Made by a program: the position numbers and the translations under genes | Part shown: in pieces, positions 1 through 7,393 of the stretch | How the letters are laid out: the number at the start of each line of letters is the position of its first letter | Position numbering within the stretch: the stretch's first letter is position 1 | Notes under the pieces: generated by a model | The model's database searches: none | What the model was told of the DNA's origin: nothing | What the model saw: the letters and a program-made list of their open reading frames with translations, nothing else | DNA from: a virus | IMG/VR virus record: IMGVR_UViG_3300027749_000540 | Coordinates: 1-20,813 of that record | Length of the DNA: 20,813 nt | Direction: 5' to 3' (one strand)

Positions 1-15
1 GCCCCATTGAGCCAT
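1..15 (-). CDS. 5' end of a late gene running off the left edge
   Basis: Only the first five codons (MAQWG) are inside the window. The start is convincing because a full AGGAGG ribosome-binding site lies at 25-30, nine bases before the ATG at 15-13, and an exact TATAAATA box lies just upstream at 45-52. The product cannot be identified from five residues. Position behind a late promoter suggests a structural or morphogenesis gene. Confidence 0.7.
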
Positions 16-44
16 AGTAGTAATCCTCCTAAAAGATTTTCTTT

Positions 45-52
45 TATTTATA
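45..52 (-). promoter_or_regulatory. T4-type late promoter box TATAAATA
   Basis: The minus strand reads TATAAATA, the consensus recognised in T4 by the gp55 late sigma factor with its gp33/gp45 partners. It lies about 30 bases upstream of the ATG at 15 and just after the stop codon of the 483-residue gene, so it would start transcription of the leftmost gene. Confidence 0.8.
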
Positions 53-63
53 TTAAGTCGGCG

Positions 64-1515
64 TTAGTCTTTTGCGTGTTTCATCATATGCTCATGAGAC
101 TTTGCGATTTCGGCTTGCATATCTTCCTTCGCAAAAGGCTTCAGTCTATTATACTTTGCAATGACAGCGCGAGCATGGACACGGTGAAGTGCATGTGTGC
201 TACCATCGGCATACTTGATCTTGTGTGGCATCATACCAGAATCAGCAGCCTTACGGATTTGATTCATGATATGCTCATCGGGTTCTGGACCTTCTGCTTC
301 GCCTGCTTCTTTGGCTTTTTGTTGTGCAATGTAAGCAGCAGTGCCTGGCTTTGGTGGGCGACCACGACCTTCGTCGAGTTCAACTTCTTCCTTTACAGGC
401 TTACCAGCAACCAGAGCAGCCTTAGCCTTTTCAAATGAACGATATCTTTTTGGATGATCATTAGATGGCTTATCAAGATCGCCCTTTTCTTTATCACCGA
501 AACGAACACGCCAAGTATTGTATCCACCTTCGCGACCGTGGTACATCATACCATTCTTATGATAATACTTTGCTTCTGGTCCTGTTCTAGGGTGATTGGA
601 CTGGACAAAAGAGTCATCATGTGGAGCCCTAAACTTGGCTTCATCAAGTTCAACTTCTTCCTTAGTGGCAAACTTCTTTTTAGCAGCATCCATCTTTGCA
701 TCAAAATCGCGCAACTTGGCAGTAAGTGCATCTTGTTGAGCCTTTGGCAATCCCTGACCAGGAGGCAGACCAGTTGGGCGATGCCCGTTGTAAACTGCTT
801 CATCAACATCATCACAGGAACAATCTTTGGTTTCTTTCATCTTAGAGGCAATCTTCTTATTGCGAAGTTTCTTGAAATCGGACTTTTCAAGTTTGCCGTC
901 TCCATCAACATCAAGTTTAGCCTGACCGCCAATCAATGCTTCGCCAAGAGCCTTCTTTTTCTTAGCCATAACTTTTTCAATATTGCGTTGTGTAGAGTTC
1001 TTGCTAGAATAAGTATTGAGTTCATAAGGGTGTGAACCACCTCTGTTATAAACTTGCATATGGATCGTGTGATCTTTTCCAGTTGTGTGATCTTTTGCTG
1101 GAAGATTTACAGTTGTCGTATTGCCTTCTGAAGGCTTCTTTGACATAAGACCAATGTGATGGAATCTATCATCATCAGATGCATTCAGCCCATACTTGGA
1201 ATGATGTGATAGCGCATGATCAACCGCATCTGTATATGACTTGTGGTAGATTGCATAGTCAGCACCACCGTGCTTTTCGTCAAGCGAAACTTCTTCAGTC
1301 TGAGAGGCTTTCAGATCAGCAGCCGTTGGTGCACCTTCTGATCCAGGCTTACGCATATGCTCACCAGAACCATTCTTAATACGTTTTTGCTTGGCATGGA
1401 TATTGTCCCATAGGCCACGCTTCTCATCAACCTGTTCGGCTTCTGTGTTCAGGACCTTTGATACCGCCTCAATCAGATCAGCGGAGAATTGATTTTTTAA
1501 GTTATTGTCTTCCAT
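64..1515 (-). CDS. Modular late protein with EEVxLDE repeats, EF-hand-like loop and AT-hook
   Basis: A 483-residue hydrophilic, modular protein. Visible elements in order are: a GLWDNIHAKQKR block (34-45) of a type I have seen in other T4-like phage virion proteins; EEVSLDE (74-80); LGE (190-192); an EF-hand-like loop DVDGDGKLEKSD (202-213); EEVELDEA (286-293); and EEVELDEG (376-383), followed at once by the AT-hook core GRGRPPK (383-389) and a C-terminal helical region. The L-x-E in each repeat fits the cleavage rule of T4 gp21 prohead protease, so the protein may be packaged and cut into pieces, one of them DNA-binding. Its start lies one base after the upstream stop (TAAGATG). It is the last gene of the late operon that begins at 4230. 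Function is inferred; no enzyme motif is seen. Confidence 0.75.
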   Translation of the reverse strand: MEDNNLKNQFSADLIEAVSKVLNTEAEQVDEKRGLWDNIHAKQKRIKNGSGEHMRKPGSEGAPTAADLKASQTEEVSLDEKHGGADYAIYHKSYTDAVDHALSHHSKYGLNASDDDRFHHIGLMSKKPSEGNTTTVNLPAKDHTTGKDHTIHMQVYNRGGSHPYELNTYSSKNSTQRNIEKVMAKKKKALGEALIGGQAKLDVDGDGKLEKSDFKKLRNKKIASKMKETKDCSCDDVDEAVYNGHRPTGLPPGQGLPKAQQDALTAKLRDFDAKMDAAKKKFATKEEVELDEAKFRAPHDDSFVQSNHPRTGPEAKYYHKNGMMYHGREGGYNTWRVRFGDKEKGDLDKPSNDHPKRYRSFEKAKAALVAGKPVKEEVELDEGRGRPPKPGTAAYIAQQKAKEAGEAEGPEPDEHIMNQIRKAADSGMMPHKIKYADGSTHALHRVHARAVIAKYNRLKPFAKEDMQAEIAKSHEHMMKHAKD

Positions 1516-1516
1516 C

Positions 1517-2098
1517 TTAGTCTCCGTCTGTGATCTTGATTTTGCGCTGCGCGGCTTTTGATCTATTGATTAAATATTTCTTTACATTATCCACATCTCT
1601 ATCACCTTGTGGACCACCTTTTGGATCGGGCAGTTGTTCTGCAGGAGGAGAGTGAAATCTTGGATCGTCTACTGGGTTTTTCTCTTGTCCCGGCTTGATA
1701 ACATTTGGGTCGCTCTTCAAGCGCCCCTTAATCTTGTTCAGGCTACTATCTGCGATAGCAGAATGTTCCTTATCAAGATTCATTTTCTTGCCAAGGTCTT
1801 TAACTGTTTTAGCCAAACCTTCAGCATTATCTATATCATTCTGTGTAGATGAATTCGTTGCTTGTGATTCTTTCTCAAGAGCAAACAACTTGTCCAGATG
1901 AACAGCGGCTTGTTGAACATCATCAACGCTTAAATCTTTAGGTAAAGAACTATAAAGAATCTGTGCTTTAGGAGACATATCAAATGCTTTGGTCGTATAG
2001 GTCCCTGCTGCAATCTGATCATTCTGATCAGATTCCAACTTCTTTTCACGGAGCATAATGTCCATAATGGAATGTTCTAGTGATCTATACTTTGACAT
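1517..2098 (-). CDS. Conserved late-operon protein, probably virion-associated
   Basis: A 193-residue hydrophilic protein with no catalytic motif. The frame is open to 2131, but the ATG at 2098 (MSKYRSLEHSI) is preferred because its A is shared with the upstream Dps stop (TAATG). The N-terminal helix RSLEHSIMDIMLREKK and the C-terminal block GDRDVDNVKKYLINRSK look like conserved ends joined by a variable, Pro/Asp/Lys-rich linker. I recall similar ends in other marine T4-like phage proteins, but cannot name a function. Its place between a Dps-like gene and the LDE-repeat gene suggests an internal or structural role. Confidence 0.7.
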   Translation of the reverse strand: MSKYRSLEHSIMDIMLREKKLESDQNDQIAAGTYTTKAFDMSPKAQILYSSLPKDLSVDDVQQAAVHLDKLFALEKESQATNSSTQNDIDNAEGLAKTVKDLGKKMNLDKEHSAIADSSLNKIKGRLKSDPNVIKPGQEKNPVDDPRFHSPPAEQLPDPKGGPQGDRDVDNVKKYLINRSKAAQRKIKITDGD

Positions 2099-2535
2099 TA
2101 CTTTCTTTCCAGTGTAGCACGAAGGAACCATGCATGTTTCTTGTGTGCATTGATACGATCTTGCAAGAAGTTTGACAGACCAACTTCCATCTCACCGCAT
2201 GATCTGTAAGCAGTTTGTAATGAAGCCAAGACAAAAGTATTTACCATTTGCAACTTTGCAACCATTTCTAATGCAGTTGGAACAGTGTCGTCATCTTGAA
2301 TGGTAGCAAGTTCTTTGAGACGACCAAATGATCCAGGCGCATATGCATTCAATGCTCTAATCTCTTCTGCAAATGCATCAATAGCGCCATAGACTTCTAA
2401 GTAAATAGTTTCAAAAAGTAAATGATATTCGTAGAAGTTGGGACCTTCAACATTCCAGTGGTAATAATGTGTTCGCACATACATAGCATATGTATCGGCA
2501 AATGCGCGTTTCATATCGTCAATCAAAGTTTCCAT
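2098..2535 (-). CDS. Dps-like ferritin (DNA-protection family)
   Basis: A 145-residue protein that fits the Dps fold of four helices with an inter-subunit iron site. The four classical ferroxidase ligands are present with the spacing of bacterial Dps: H26 (in HWNVEG), H38 (12 later), D53 (15 later) and E57 (4 later), in FYEYH and IDAFAEEIRALN contexts. Dps proteins form dodecamers that oxidise iron(II) with peroxide, and some coat DNA. No long basic N-terminal tail is seen, so DNA binding is uncertain. The gene overlaps both neighbours by one base (TAATG) inside a late operon, so it would be made with virion proteins. It could protect DNA late in infection or be packaged; the latter is speculation. 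Confidence 0.88.
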   Translation of the reverse strand: METLIDDMKRAFADTYAMYVRTHYYHWNVEGPNFYEYHLLFETIYLEVYGAIDAFAEEIRALNAYAPGSFGRLKELATIQDDDTVPTALEMVAKLQMVNTFVLASLQTAYRSCGEMEVGLSNFLQDRINAHKKHAWFLRATLERK

Positions 2536-2816
2536 TAGTTACAGTTCCATCTTCTTAATGACATTGCTTTCCGAGTTGGTCTGCCTTTTTCATCCTTCAT
2601 AGGACCAGGCATTCCACCCATTCTAGCACAAAATGATCTTCTTCTTCCAGCAGCCTTGCCCTTTGGGTCAAGTTTGCTAGGTGGTGTTGTTACAGCAGTC
2701 TTGATGCCGAAGTGTTTAGCGCCCTTGCGTGTTATTCCAGCGCCATCTTCAGTGGAACGATAATAACCCTTAGAGTCTTCGCCTCTTTCTGTAATGAACT
2801 CTTTAAACGTTTTCAT
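2535..2816 (-). CDS. Small conserved phage protein (SFCARM...RRWNC) with capsid-targeting-like N-terminus
   Basis: A 93-residue basic protein. Upstream in-frame starts exist at 2828 and 2819, but the ATG at 2816 is best spaced from the GGAG and gives MKTFKEFITE, very close to the N-terminal capsid-targeting peptide of T4 internal proteins (MKTYQEFIAE as I recall it). I-T-E at 8-10 would be a gp21-type cut site. The C-terminal half has the hallmark RRRSFCARMGG, a PMKDEKGRPTRK segment and LRRWNC at the end, a pattern I recognise as widespread in phages (probably DUF6321) with no known activity. The start overlaps the upstream gene by 14 bases and the stop shares an A with the Dps start. Confidence 0.8.
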   Translation of the reverse strand: MKTFKEFITERGEDSKGYYRSTEDGAGITRKGAKHFGIKTAVTTPPSKLDPKGKAAGRRRSFCARMGGMPGPMKDEKGRPTRKAMSLRRWNCN

Positions 2817-4230
2817 CATCTTCTCCATCGGTTAGGTTGCCAGATTTAATAATGGCTCTTCCTTTTTTGATCTTTGCCCAATGTGGAGGAGACATAGTGC
2901 CGTCTGCTTTGCGTCTGCCAGCAACTTTCACAGCCTTGACATCAGCGGTTGTTACTTCTTCTTCAATCTCTGCTTCTTCAATCACAGATGGATGCAAAGC
3001 AAATGCGCCCTGCATCTGCATTCCAAGATCAGCGGATGTCAGTGTTACGCCGATACCAGCAGCATAAGCGATGTTGAAGGATTCGTCCAGCGATTCATTC
3101 TTTGCTGTCTTAGCGGCTTTCATGTATTTCTTCTTAGCGATCATCTTAAGAGTCTTTTCAGGAATGCCCTTTGTCTTAAGATCGTGAATCGTGTTAGCCA
3201 GTCTTTCTTTTGATAAAGAAGACAGTTCATGCAAACGATCTTTATCTTCGTCCAAAGATGAAACGAAAGCACCGAACGCATCATCAAGCGTCTTGGCTTC
3301 ATGGAGATCGGAATCGACCTTATAAGCCTTGCCAGCCGAGATGTATGAGTTAACTCTAGAGAAAGCATATTGCTCTTGTGTCATCTTACCGATAGGCTTC
3401 CAATCGTTTAGCCCACGAGCATAAACTTCTTGTAATGTAGAGAACTCAATACCAGACTTAGCGGCTTTCTTCTGAAGTGATTCAGAGATAGCGTCTTTTG
3501 GTAGAATCGCTTCTAACATCTTTTGAAGTTGTGCGGTAAATGGTGTGTTGTCTTCTTTGATCATCGCCTCAATGATCTTGATCAAGTCGCTTTCGCTATG
3601 CGATTCAAAATCCGCAATAACCTGTTCAAATGATTCGTTAGCAGACATCTTGGGCATAATGCCCTGTGCTGCTGGATTCGGTGAAGTGATACTCTTGAGT
3701 GCGGTGCCCTTCATGAAAGACTGCAGCCGTGTTGCTTCAGCCTTTCTGATTGTGGGCAACAGACGAGCGGCAATCTTCTTGACAAGTTTGATTTTCTTAT
3801 CAACGATGCGGTCAACCTGAATCTTTTCAGGTGTGGAAAGTGTCGCGTAATCTACGCCCTTGCGAGCCGCAAATCTTTTCTTGACGATATTCCGAGCAGC
3901 AACCATTGCACGGCTCTTGATCTTATCATCAGATGCAAGTTTATGTTTTGCTACTTCTTTTGCGCGTTCGAGTTTAGGCTCGTTGCGTCTTAACGTTCGT
4001 GATCTTTGTTGGCGTTGTGCAAGTGTTAATGCTTTACGCTCTTGTAATACAGGGGAGTTGACTACGGCATCCTCGCTTTGTGTATTCACATTTTTCTGCT
4101 GAGGATTCATAATGATCTGATCAAGAGGTTTACCAGTCATCGACTTCTTGGTACTCTTAATCGCTGTTTCTTTTTCAAAAGACTTATTAATGTCTTTCTT
4201 GATTGGTTTAGTGGTCTTTTCCAATTTCAT
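2803..4230 (-). CDS. Large basic late protein, probable internal head or scaffold-associated protein
   Basis: A 475-residue protein, first gene after the TATAAATA box at 4301-4308. Residues 1-190 are strongly basic and helical, including a KKIKLVKKIAARLLPTIRKAE stretch typical of a family I have seen in marine T4-like phages. Residues 195-300 are acidic and helical. Around 267-300 is an EVYARGLNDWKP...YAFSRVNSYI block that recurs in such phage proteins. Several (L/I)xE sites (for example SSLDE and ESLDE) could be cut by a prohead protease. The annotated ATG sits almost on top of GGAG (CGGAGATG); a TTG two codons later (4224) is better spaced and may be the true start. No enzyme motif is seen. 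An internal or DNA-contacting role is inferred from charge and position. Confidence 0.75.
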   Translation of the reverse strand: MKLEKTTKPIKKDINKSFEKETAIKSTKKSMTGKPLDQIIMNPQQKNVNTQSEDAVVNSPVLQERKALTLAQRQQRSRTLRRNEPKLERAKEVAKHKLASDDKIKSRAMVAARNIVKKRFAARKGVDYATLSTPEKIQVDRIVDKKIKLVKKIAARLLPTIRKAEATRLQSFMKGTALKSITSPNPAAQGIMPKMSANESFEQVIADFESHSESDLIKIIEAMIKEDNTPFTAQLQKMLEAILPKDAISESLQKKAAKSGIEFSTLQEVYARGLNDWKPIGKMTQEQYAFSRVNSYISAGKAYKVDSDLHEAKTLDDAFGAFVSSLDEDKDRLHELSSLSKERLANTIHDLKTKGIPEKTLKMIAKKKYMKAAKTAKNESLDESFNIAYAAGIGVTLTSADLGMQMQGAFALHPSVIEEAEIEEEVTTADVKAVKVAGRRKADGTMSPPHWAKIKKGRAIIKSGNLTDGEDDENV

Positions 4231-4300
4231 CTCCGCGAGGATTGCCGTAGCCTTTTGACTCGTTATACTGCTAGGTTTGGCTTACCCTTACTAGCATTGT

Positions 4301-4308
4301 TATTTATA
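4301..4308 (-). promoter_or_regulatory. T4-type late promoter box TATAAATA
   Basis: Exact late-promoter consensus on the minus strand, about 70 bases upstream of the 475-residue gene, giving a leader of roughly 60 bases. A perfect 12-base palindrome (ATAATGCATTAT, 4309-4320) lies immediately upstream and includes the stop codon of the preceding gene. The leader contains a short GCTAG/CTAGC inverted repeat (4271-4296 region) and nothing else recognisable. Confidence 0.85.
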
Positions 4309-4316
4309 ATAATGCA

Positions 4317-4943
4317 TTATGCAAGTTCTTTTATTGTAAATGCAAACCACACATCCAGTTTTGTAGCATTATCAACACGTCTCATACACAAAGTTAACAT
4401 GTTTGGAGTATTTCCACCATAAAGAGACGCAGGACCTTCGTCGTTTGATGCATTTTTACCAATAATGATACCACTGTGTCGCATTATAGCACCATTTGGC
4501 GTAAATGTTGTTGCTGGATTGCTTGAATATTTGTCTTGATATACTCTATATTGGCTGTGGACGCCAAAAGTTGTCCACGCTGGAATTGTCCCAGTGATGG
4601 TTATATCGCCTTCATACCATTCGTAAATAATAGTGCTTGCGTTTGCATTATTATTTCCTATCTCATATTCGACTATTTCAATCAAGTCATTAATATTTGT
4701 ACTACCGTTTCTAAAACTTACAACAGGTCTCATCGTATCATCCATGGTCCATCCACGGTTTGCATTTGTTGCGTGATTGTTGAATGAATATAAACTTCCC
4801 GCATCTTGATTTATAATCGCACTCACAGGAAACCTATTGTTAACCGAAACAGGCTGACCAGACAATGTTGCGATTTGATTAACTTCAAACAGCGTCTTTG
4901 CTTGTGCCTGAAATGCACCGTTCGCTGTGTTATATTGAGCCAT
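4317..4943 (-). CDS. Probable virion (tail/fibre-associated) protein
   Basis: A 208-residue protein rich in Asn, Thr, Ser and aromatic residues, predicted mostly beta, with no signal peptide or membrane segment. The N-terminus MAQYNTANGAFQ...TLFEVNQIATLSG...VNNRFPV resembles the leading segment of tail-fibre or tail-associated proteins of marine T4-like phages; the rest has no motif I recognise. Start and upstream stop overlap as TAATG. The gene ends just before the late promoter at 4301, so it closes the 7362-4317 transcription unit. The structural assignment rests on composition and context. Confidence 0.65.
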   Translation of the reverse strand: MAQYNTANGAFQAQAKTLFEVNQIATLSGQPVSVNNRFPVSAIINQDAGSLYSFNNHATNANRGWTMDDTMRPVVSFRNGSTNINDLIEIVEYEIGNNNANASTIIYEWYEGDITITGTIPAWTTFGVHSQYRVYQDKYSSNPATTFTPNGAIMRHSGIIIGKNASNDEGPASLYGGNTPNMLTLCMRRVDNATKLDVWFAFTIKELA

Positions 4944-6190
4944 TATTTCTTACCTTGATCTGCAACCCACTTCTTACCAATTGGGTTTCTGATTGCACCA
5001 GCAGCAATCTTGCGGACTTTCTTATGGACGTGATGCAGATGATCACTGTCATCCTTACTGTTATCGACAACAGTGAAATGTTCATCACCAAACTGCTTCT
5101 GGAAATGACCGATGTTATTCTGTGTCTGGTGCCACATCTTTTCGACATGCTCATCAGGCAAAGAACGATCACGCATTCTGTTGCGCTTCTTAGCAGTATT
5201 CAGGTCGGTGTTAACAAAGATCATGTGTGTGTCATAACCCAAAGACCGAAGATGATCTGAGTGTGCTTTGATCTTCTCTGGATCTTTACCAGTGCCATCG
5301 ATCACCATACCCAACTTGTTCTGTGCATAAATGTCAGACCGCTTCTTGGTATTCGCTTTGGCTCTATTGCGAATCGCTTGACCTTTTTCAGAATAGATAT
5401 TTTCTGGTGTAGATTTCATGCCCTGTCTGGCCATGCCTTTTTCAAACACATCATCAGAGTTGACTTGTTTAAATCCAAGACCATGTGTAACATTTCTTGA
5501 CACATAAGACTTACCAGAACCTGGACCACCAGCAAGGAAGATTGCCTTCAACTTAGCAGGATCATGGACTCCTTCACTGATAAACGCTTCAGTGAAAAAT
5601 GTTTTAAATCTAACAAATGTGCTCTCTTTCAACTTCATTCCTCCTCTGACATCATTGAACAACTCTGTAGCGTGTTCATGTGACATATGTTTCGGCAGAC
5701 CTTTCTTGAAGGAATCGAGGTCATTGTTCTTTGCATGTTCGCGCATCTTCGAAGCGGACATACCTTCTGTTCCTTCAGCGTCTGGATCACGATGCCCAGC
5801 AGACACGACATTGATGCTCTTGAAGTTGAAGTCTTTTCCTGGACCATTGTACTTCTTTACGATCTTGTCATATTCAGGAACACGATCAGAGCCAGCAACC
5901 ATCGTAACATGGCTGTAACCTTTCTGGTGCAGATTTCTCAAATGCGAAATGAATGACGGGCTTTCTTTATCAGAGACTGCAATGTTTGCGCCAGGGAATG
6001 CTCTTCCCAGATGAAGTTTCTTTTGTTCAGGAGTAAGAGGGTTCTTCTTAGCGTCTTGAGTATGACTTGCTACGATCAGATGATCTGCACCTTGCTTATC
6101 TGCAAGAGACTTGACATGGTTGACAAGTTTCTCATGCCCAGTTGTAGGCGGATTAATACGACCAAAAGTGAAGACTACTTTCTTAGACAT
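4943..6190 (-). CDS. Bifunctional HxGH-type nucleotidyltransferase fused to P-loop kinase
   Basis: A 415-residue two-domain protein. Residues 1-185 form a cytidylyltransferase/NMN-adenylyltransferase-like domain: GRINPPTTGH (10-19, the (H/T)xGH nucleotide site), SDR (101-103) and MSASKMR (144-150, the ISSSxxR equivalent). Residues 212-380 are a P-loop kinase of the AAA_33/zeta/polynucleotide-kinase-like type: Walker A GGPGSGKS (221-228), NSDD (244-247), VIDGTGK (296-302) and a basic lid KKRNRMRDRS (334-343). Between the domains lies FVRFKTFFTEAFISE (192-206), a capsid-targeting-like tag whose I-S-E could be cut to free the kinase. The substrate is unknown: NMN/NAD for the first domain and RNA, DNA or a nucleotide for the second are all possible. 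It starts two bases after the ligase-like gene stop, implying joint expression. Confidence 0.85.
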   Translation of the reverse strand: MSKKVVFTFGRINPPTTGHEKLVNHVKSLADKQGADHLIVASHTQDAKKNPLTPEQKKLHLGRAFPGANIAVSDKESPSFISHLRNLHQKGYSHVTMVAGSDRVPEYDKIVKKYNGPGKDFNFKSINVVSAGHRDPDAEGTEGMSASKMREHAKNNDLDSFKKGLPKHMSHEHATELFNDVRGGMKLKESTFVRFKTFFTEAFISEGVHDPAKLKAIFLAGGPGSGKSYVSRNVTHGLGFKQVNSDDVFEKGMARQGMKSTPENIYSEKGQAIRNRAKANTKKRSDIYAQNKLGMVIDGTGKDPEKIKAHSDHLRSLGYDTHMIFVNTDLNTAKKRNRMRDRSLPDEHVEKMWHQTQNNIGHFQKQFGDEHFTVVDNSKDDSDHLHHVHKKVRKIAAGAIRNPIGKKWVADQGKK

Positions 6191-6192
6191 TC

Positions 6193-7362
6193 TTATTGTT
6201 CCCTATTGAAGTTAGATGCACTGAAATCCGCTCTGTCAACAAGTTTGGTTGGGCGATTATGCCGCACAACAACGAAACCTTCTGGCTTGGATTTCTTACC
6301 GCGAATATGATGCTCGAATTCGGAATTGGATGAAAGCGTATTTACCAGCACATCTTTTGCTTTTTGCAAGTGCTTGTGCATAGTTAAAATGTTTTCAAAA
6401 TGATTTCTGTTCTGTGTGACATGGCTGATTGCTGCATCTCTTTCAGCAGTCTTAGCCATCTTGGCTTTGTCACTTTTCACCGCATCGATCTTTTTTCGAT
6501 GTGAGTTGTCGTAATGCTCAATGAAACCATTAACACTAGGCGTCGTGCCAGTGCGTACCGTGTGGTTGATGTATGTCTTGAGAGGAACTTCATGCCCCTT
6601 GATTGCTTCATACGATTCAGAAGGCGTATTTTTATGCGTCTGAGCAGCGGCTCTCATATGCTTCGCAAACTTAGCCTGTTGTTCGGCTGTGTAATCCAAC
6701 TTGTCCAAAGGATGTTCGGTTGAAATCAGGTGGACATCTTTGTTCTTCTTGAACGTGGTCGCTAGATCGGGCGCATATTGTGCTGCCATGTCTTCCATAT
6801 TCTTACCCTTATACGCAGTATGCACCGCAACTCCTATTTCAGAGTTGAGTGCTTCTTTGCCTTGCTTAGAGTTTTTTGGTGCAGAATATGTGATGGTGTT
6901 TGGCGTGAACCTTACCTTATTGCGTGTCTGTGTGACATCGCCTCTGGTATGCATGATATCACCTTGATAGACGCCAGTCTTGGGCGCAACTTTAGGCAGA
7001 TGCTCTAGTGCAGCAGTGAGTTTTGACACAAGCCCAGGAGCGTGCCCATGATTCTTTATGACATCTTCTGGCGTGTAGTTCAGTTTTGGGTTCTTGTTGA
7101 ATGCAGACTTTGATGCAACAAAGAACTTCCCGTTCTCTGGATTGGTCCCAAAAATGACAGAAGGTGACCCATCATATTTCATGGTCACCTTCGTCTCATT
7201 ATGGTTGCCCGTGAGTCTATCATGGACATCTTTTAGGTTGTGGAACGCATGTGAAAATCCTGCATGACCTGCATTGATTACATGGTCTTCAGCATGTTCT
7301 AGATGCTTTAACTTTTGCTCTGATTCAACAGACGATTCAGATAAGAAAGAATAGAAACTCAT
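6193..7362 (-). CDS. Ligase-like covalent nucleotidyltransferase (KxDG family)
   Basis: A 389-residue protein with the motif set of RNA/DNA ligases and capping enzymes. Motif I is KYDG (62-65, K62 the likely AMP-accepting lysine). VYQGDIM (131-137) resembles motif III, IGVAVHTAY (176-184) motif IIIa, EGFVVV (361-366) motif IV, and TKLVD (372-376) motif V. About 150 helical residues sit between IIIa and IV, unusual for T4 Rnl1/Rnl2, so this is a divergent group (it may match DUF6267). The N-terminus MSFYSFLSE matches the [FY]xxF[IL]xE capsid-targeting-like tag. The start follows a good GAGG site. It is paired with a nucleotidyltransferase-kinase 2 bp downstream, which suggests nucleic-acid end repair, but ligation itself is not shown by sequence. 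Confidence 0.8.
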   Translation of the reverse strand: MSFYSFLSESSVESEQKLKHLEHAEDHVINAGHAGFSHAFHNLKDVHDRLTGNHNETKVTMKYDGSPSVIFGTNPENGKFFVASKSAFNKNPKLNYTPEDVIKNHGHAPGLVSKLTAALEHLPKVAPKTGVYQGDIMHTRGDVTQTRNKVRFTPNTITYSAPKNSKQGKEALNSEIGVAVHTAYKGKNMEDMAAQYAPDLATTFKKNKDVHLISTEHPLDKLDYTAEQQAKFAKHMRAAAQTHKNTPSESYEAIKGHEVPLKTYINHTVRTGTTPSVNGFIEHYDNSHRKKIDAVKSDKAKMAKTAERDAAISHVTQNRNHFENILTMHKHLQKAKDVLVNTLSSNSEFEHHIRGKKSKPEGFVVVRHNRPTKLVDRADFSASNFNREQ

Positions 7363-7385
7363 GACAACCTCATTGATATTTCTAT

Positions 7386-7393
7386 TATTTAGT
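7386..7393 (-). promoter_or_regulatory. Possible variant late promoter (ACTAAATA)
   Basis: Minus strand ACTAAATA lies 23-30 bases upstream of the ligase-like start and immediately after the preceding stop codon, the same spacing seen at the exact TATAAATA box of the leftmost gene. It matches the consensus only in its last six bases. The plus-strand gene at 10853 has a similar TCTAAATA, which supports a real CTAAATA variant. Confidence 0.45.

Noticed and set aside
546-815. 89-codon minus-strand frame overlapping the 483-residue gene in another frame.
   Set aside because: Fully inside a longer gene with recognisable modules; no start signal and no coupling.
454-1035. Long plus-strand open frame (193 codons) opposite the LDE-repeat gene.
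   Set aside because: No ribosome site, composition of an antisense shadow, and the minus-strand gene has clear motifs. The same applies to other plus-strand frames, such as 4898-5260 and 18486-18848.
4271-4296. GCTAG/CTAGC inverted repeat and an eight-codon mini-frame in the late leader, considered as an attenuator or leader peptide.
   Set aside because: Only a five-base stem with a long loop, and the mini-frame has no ribosome site.
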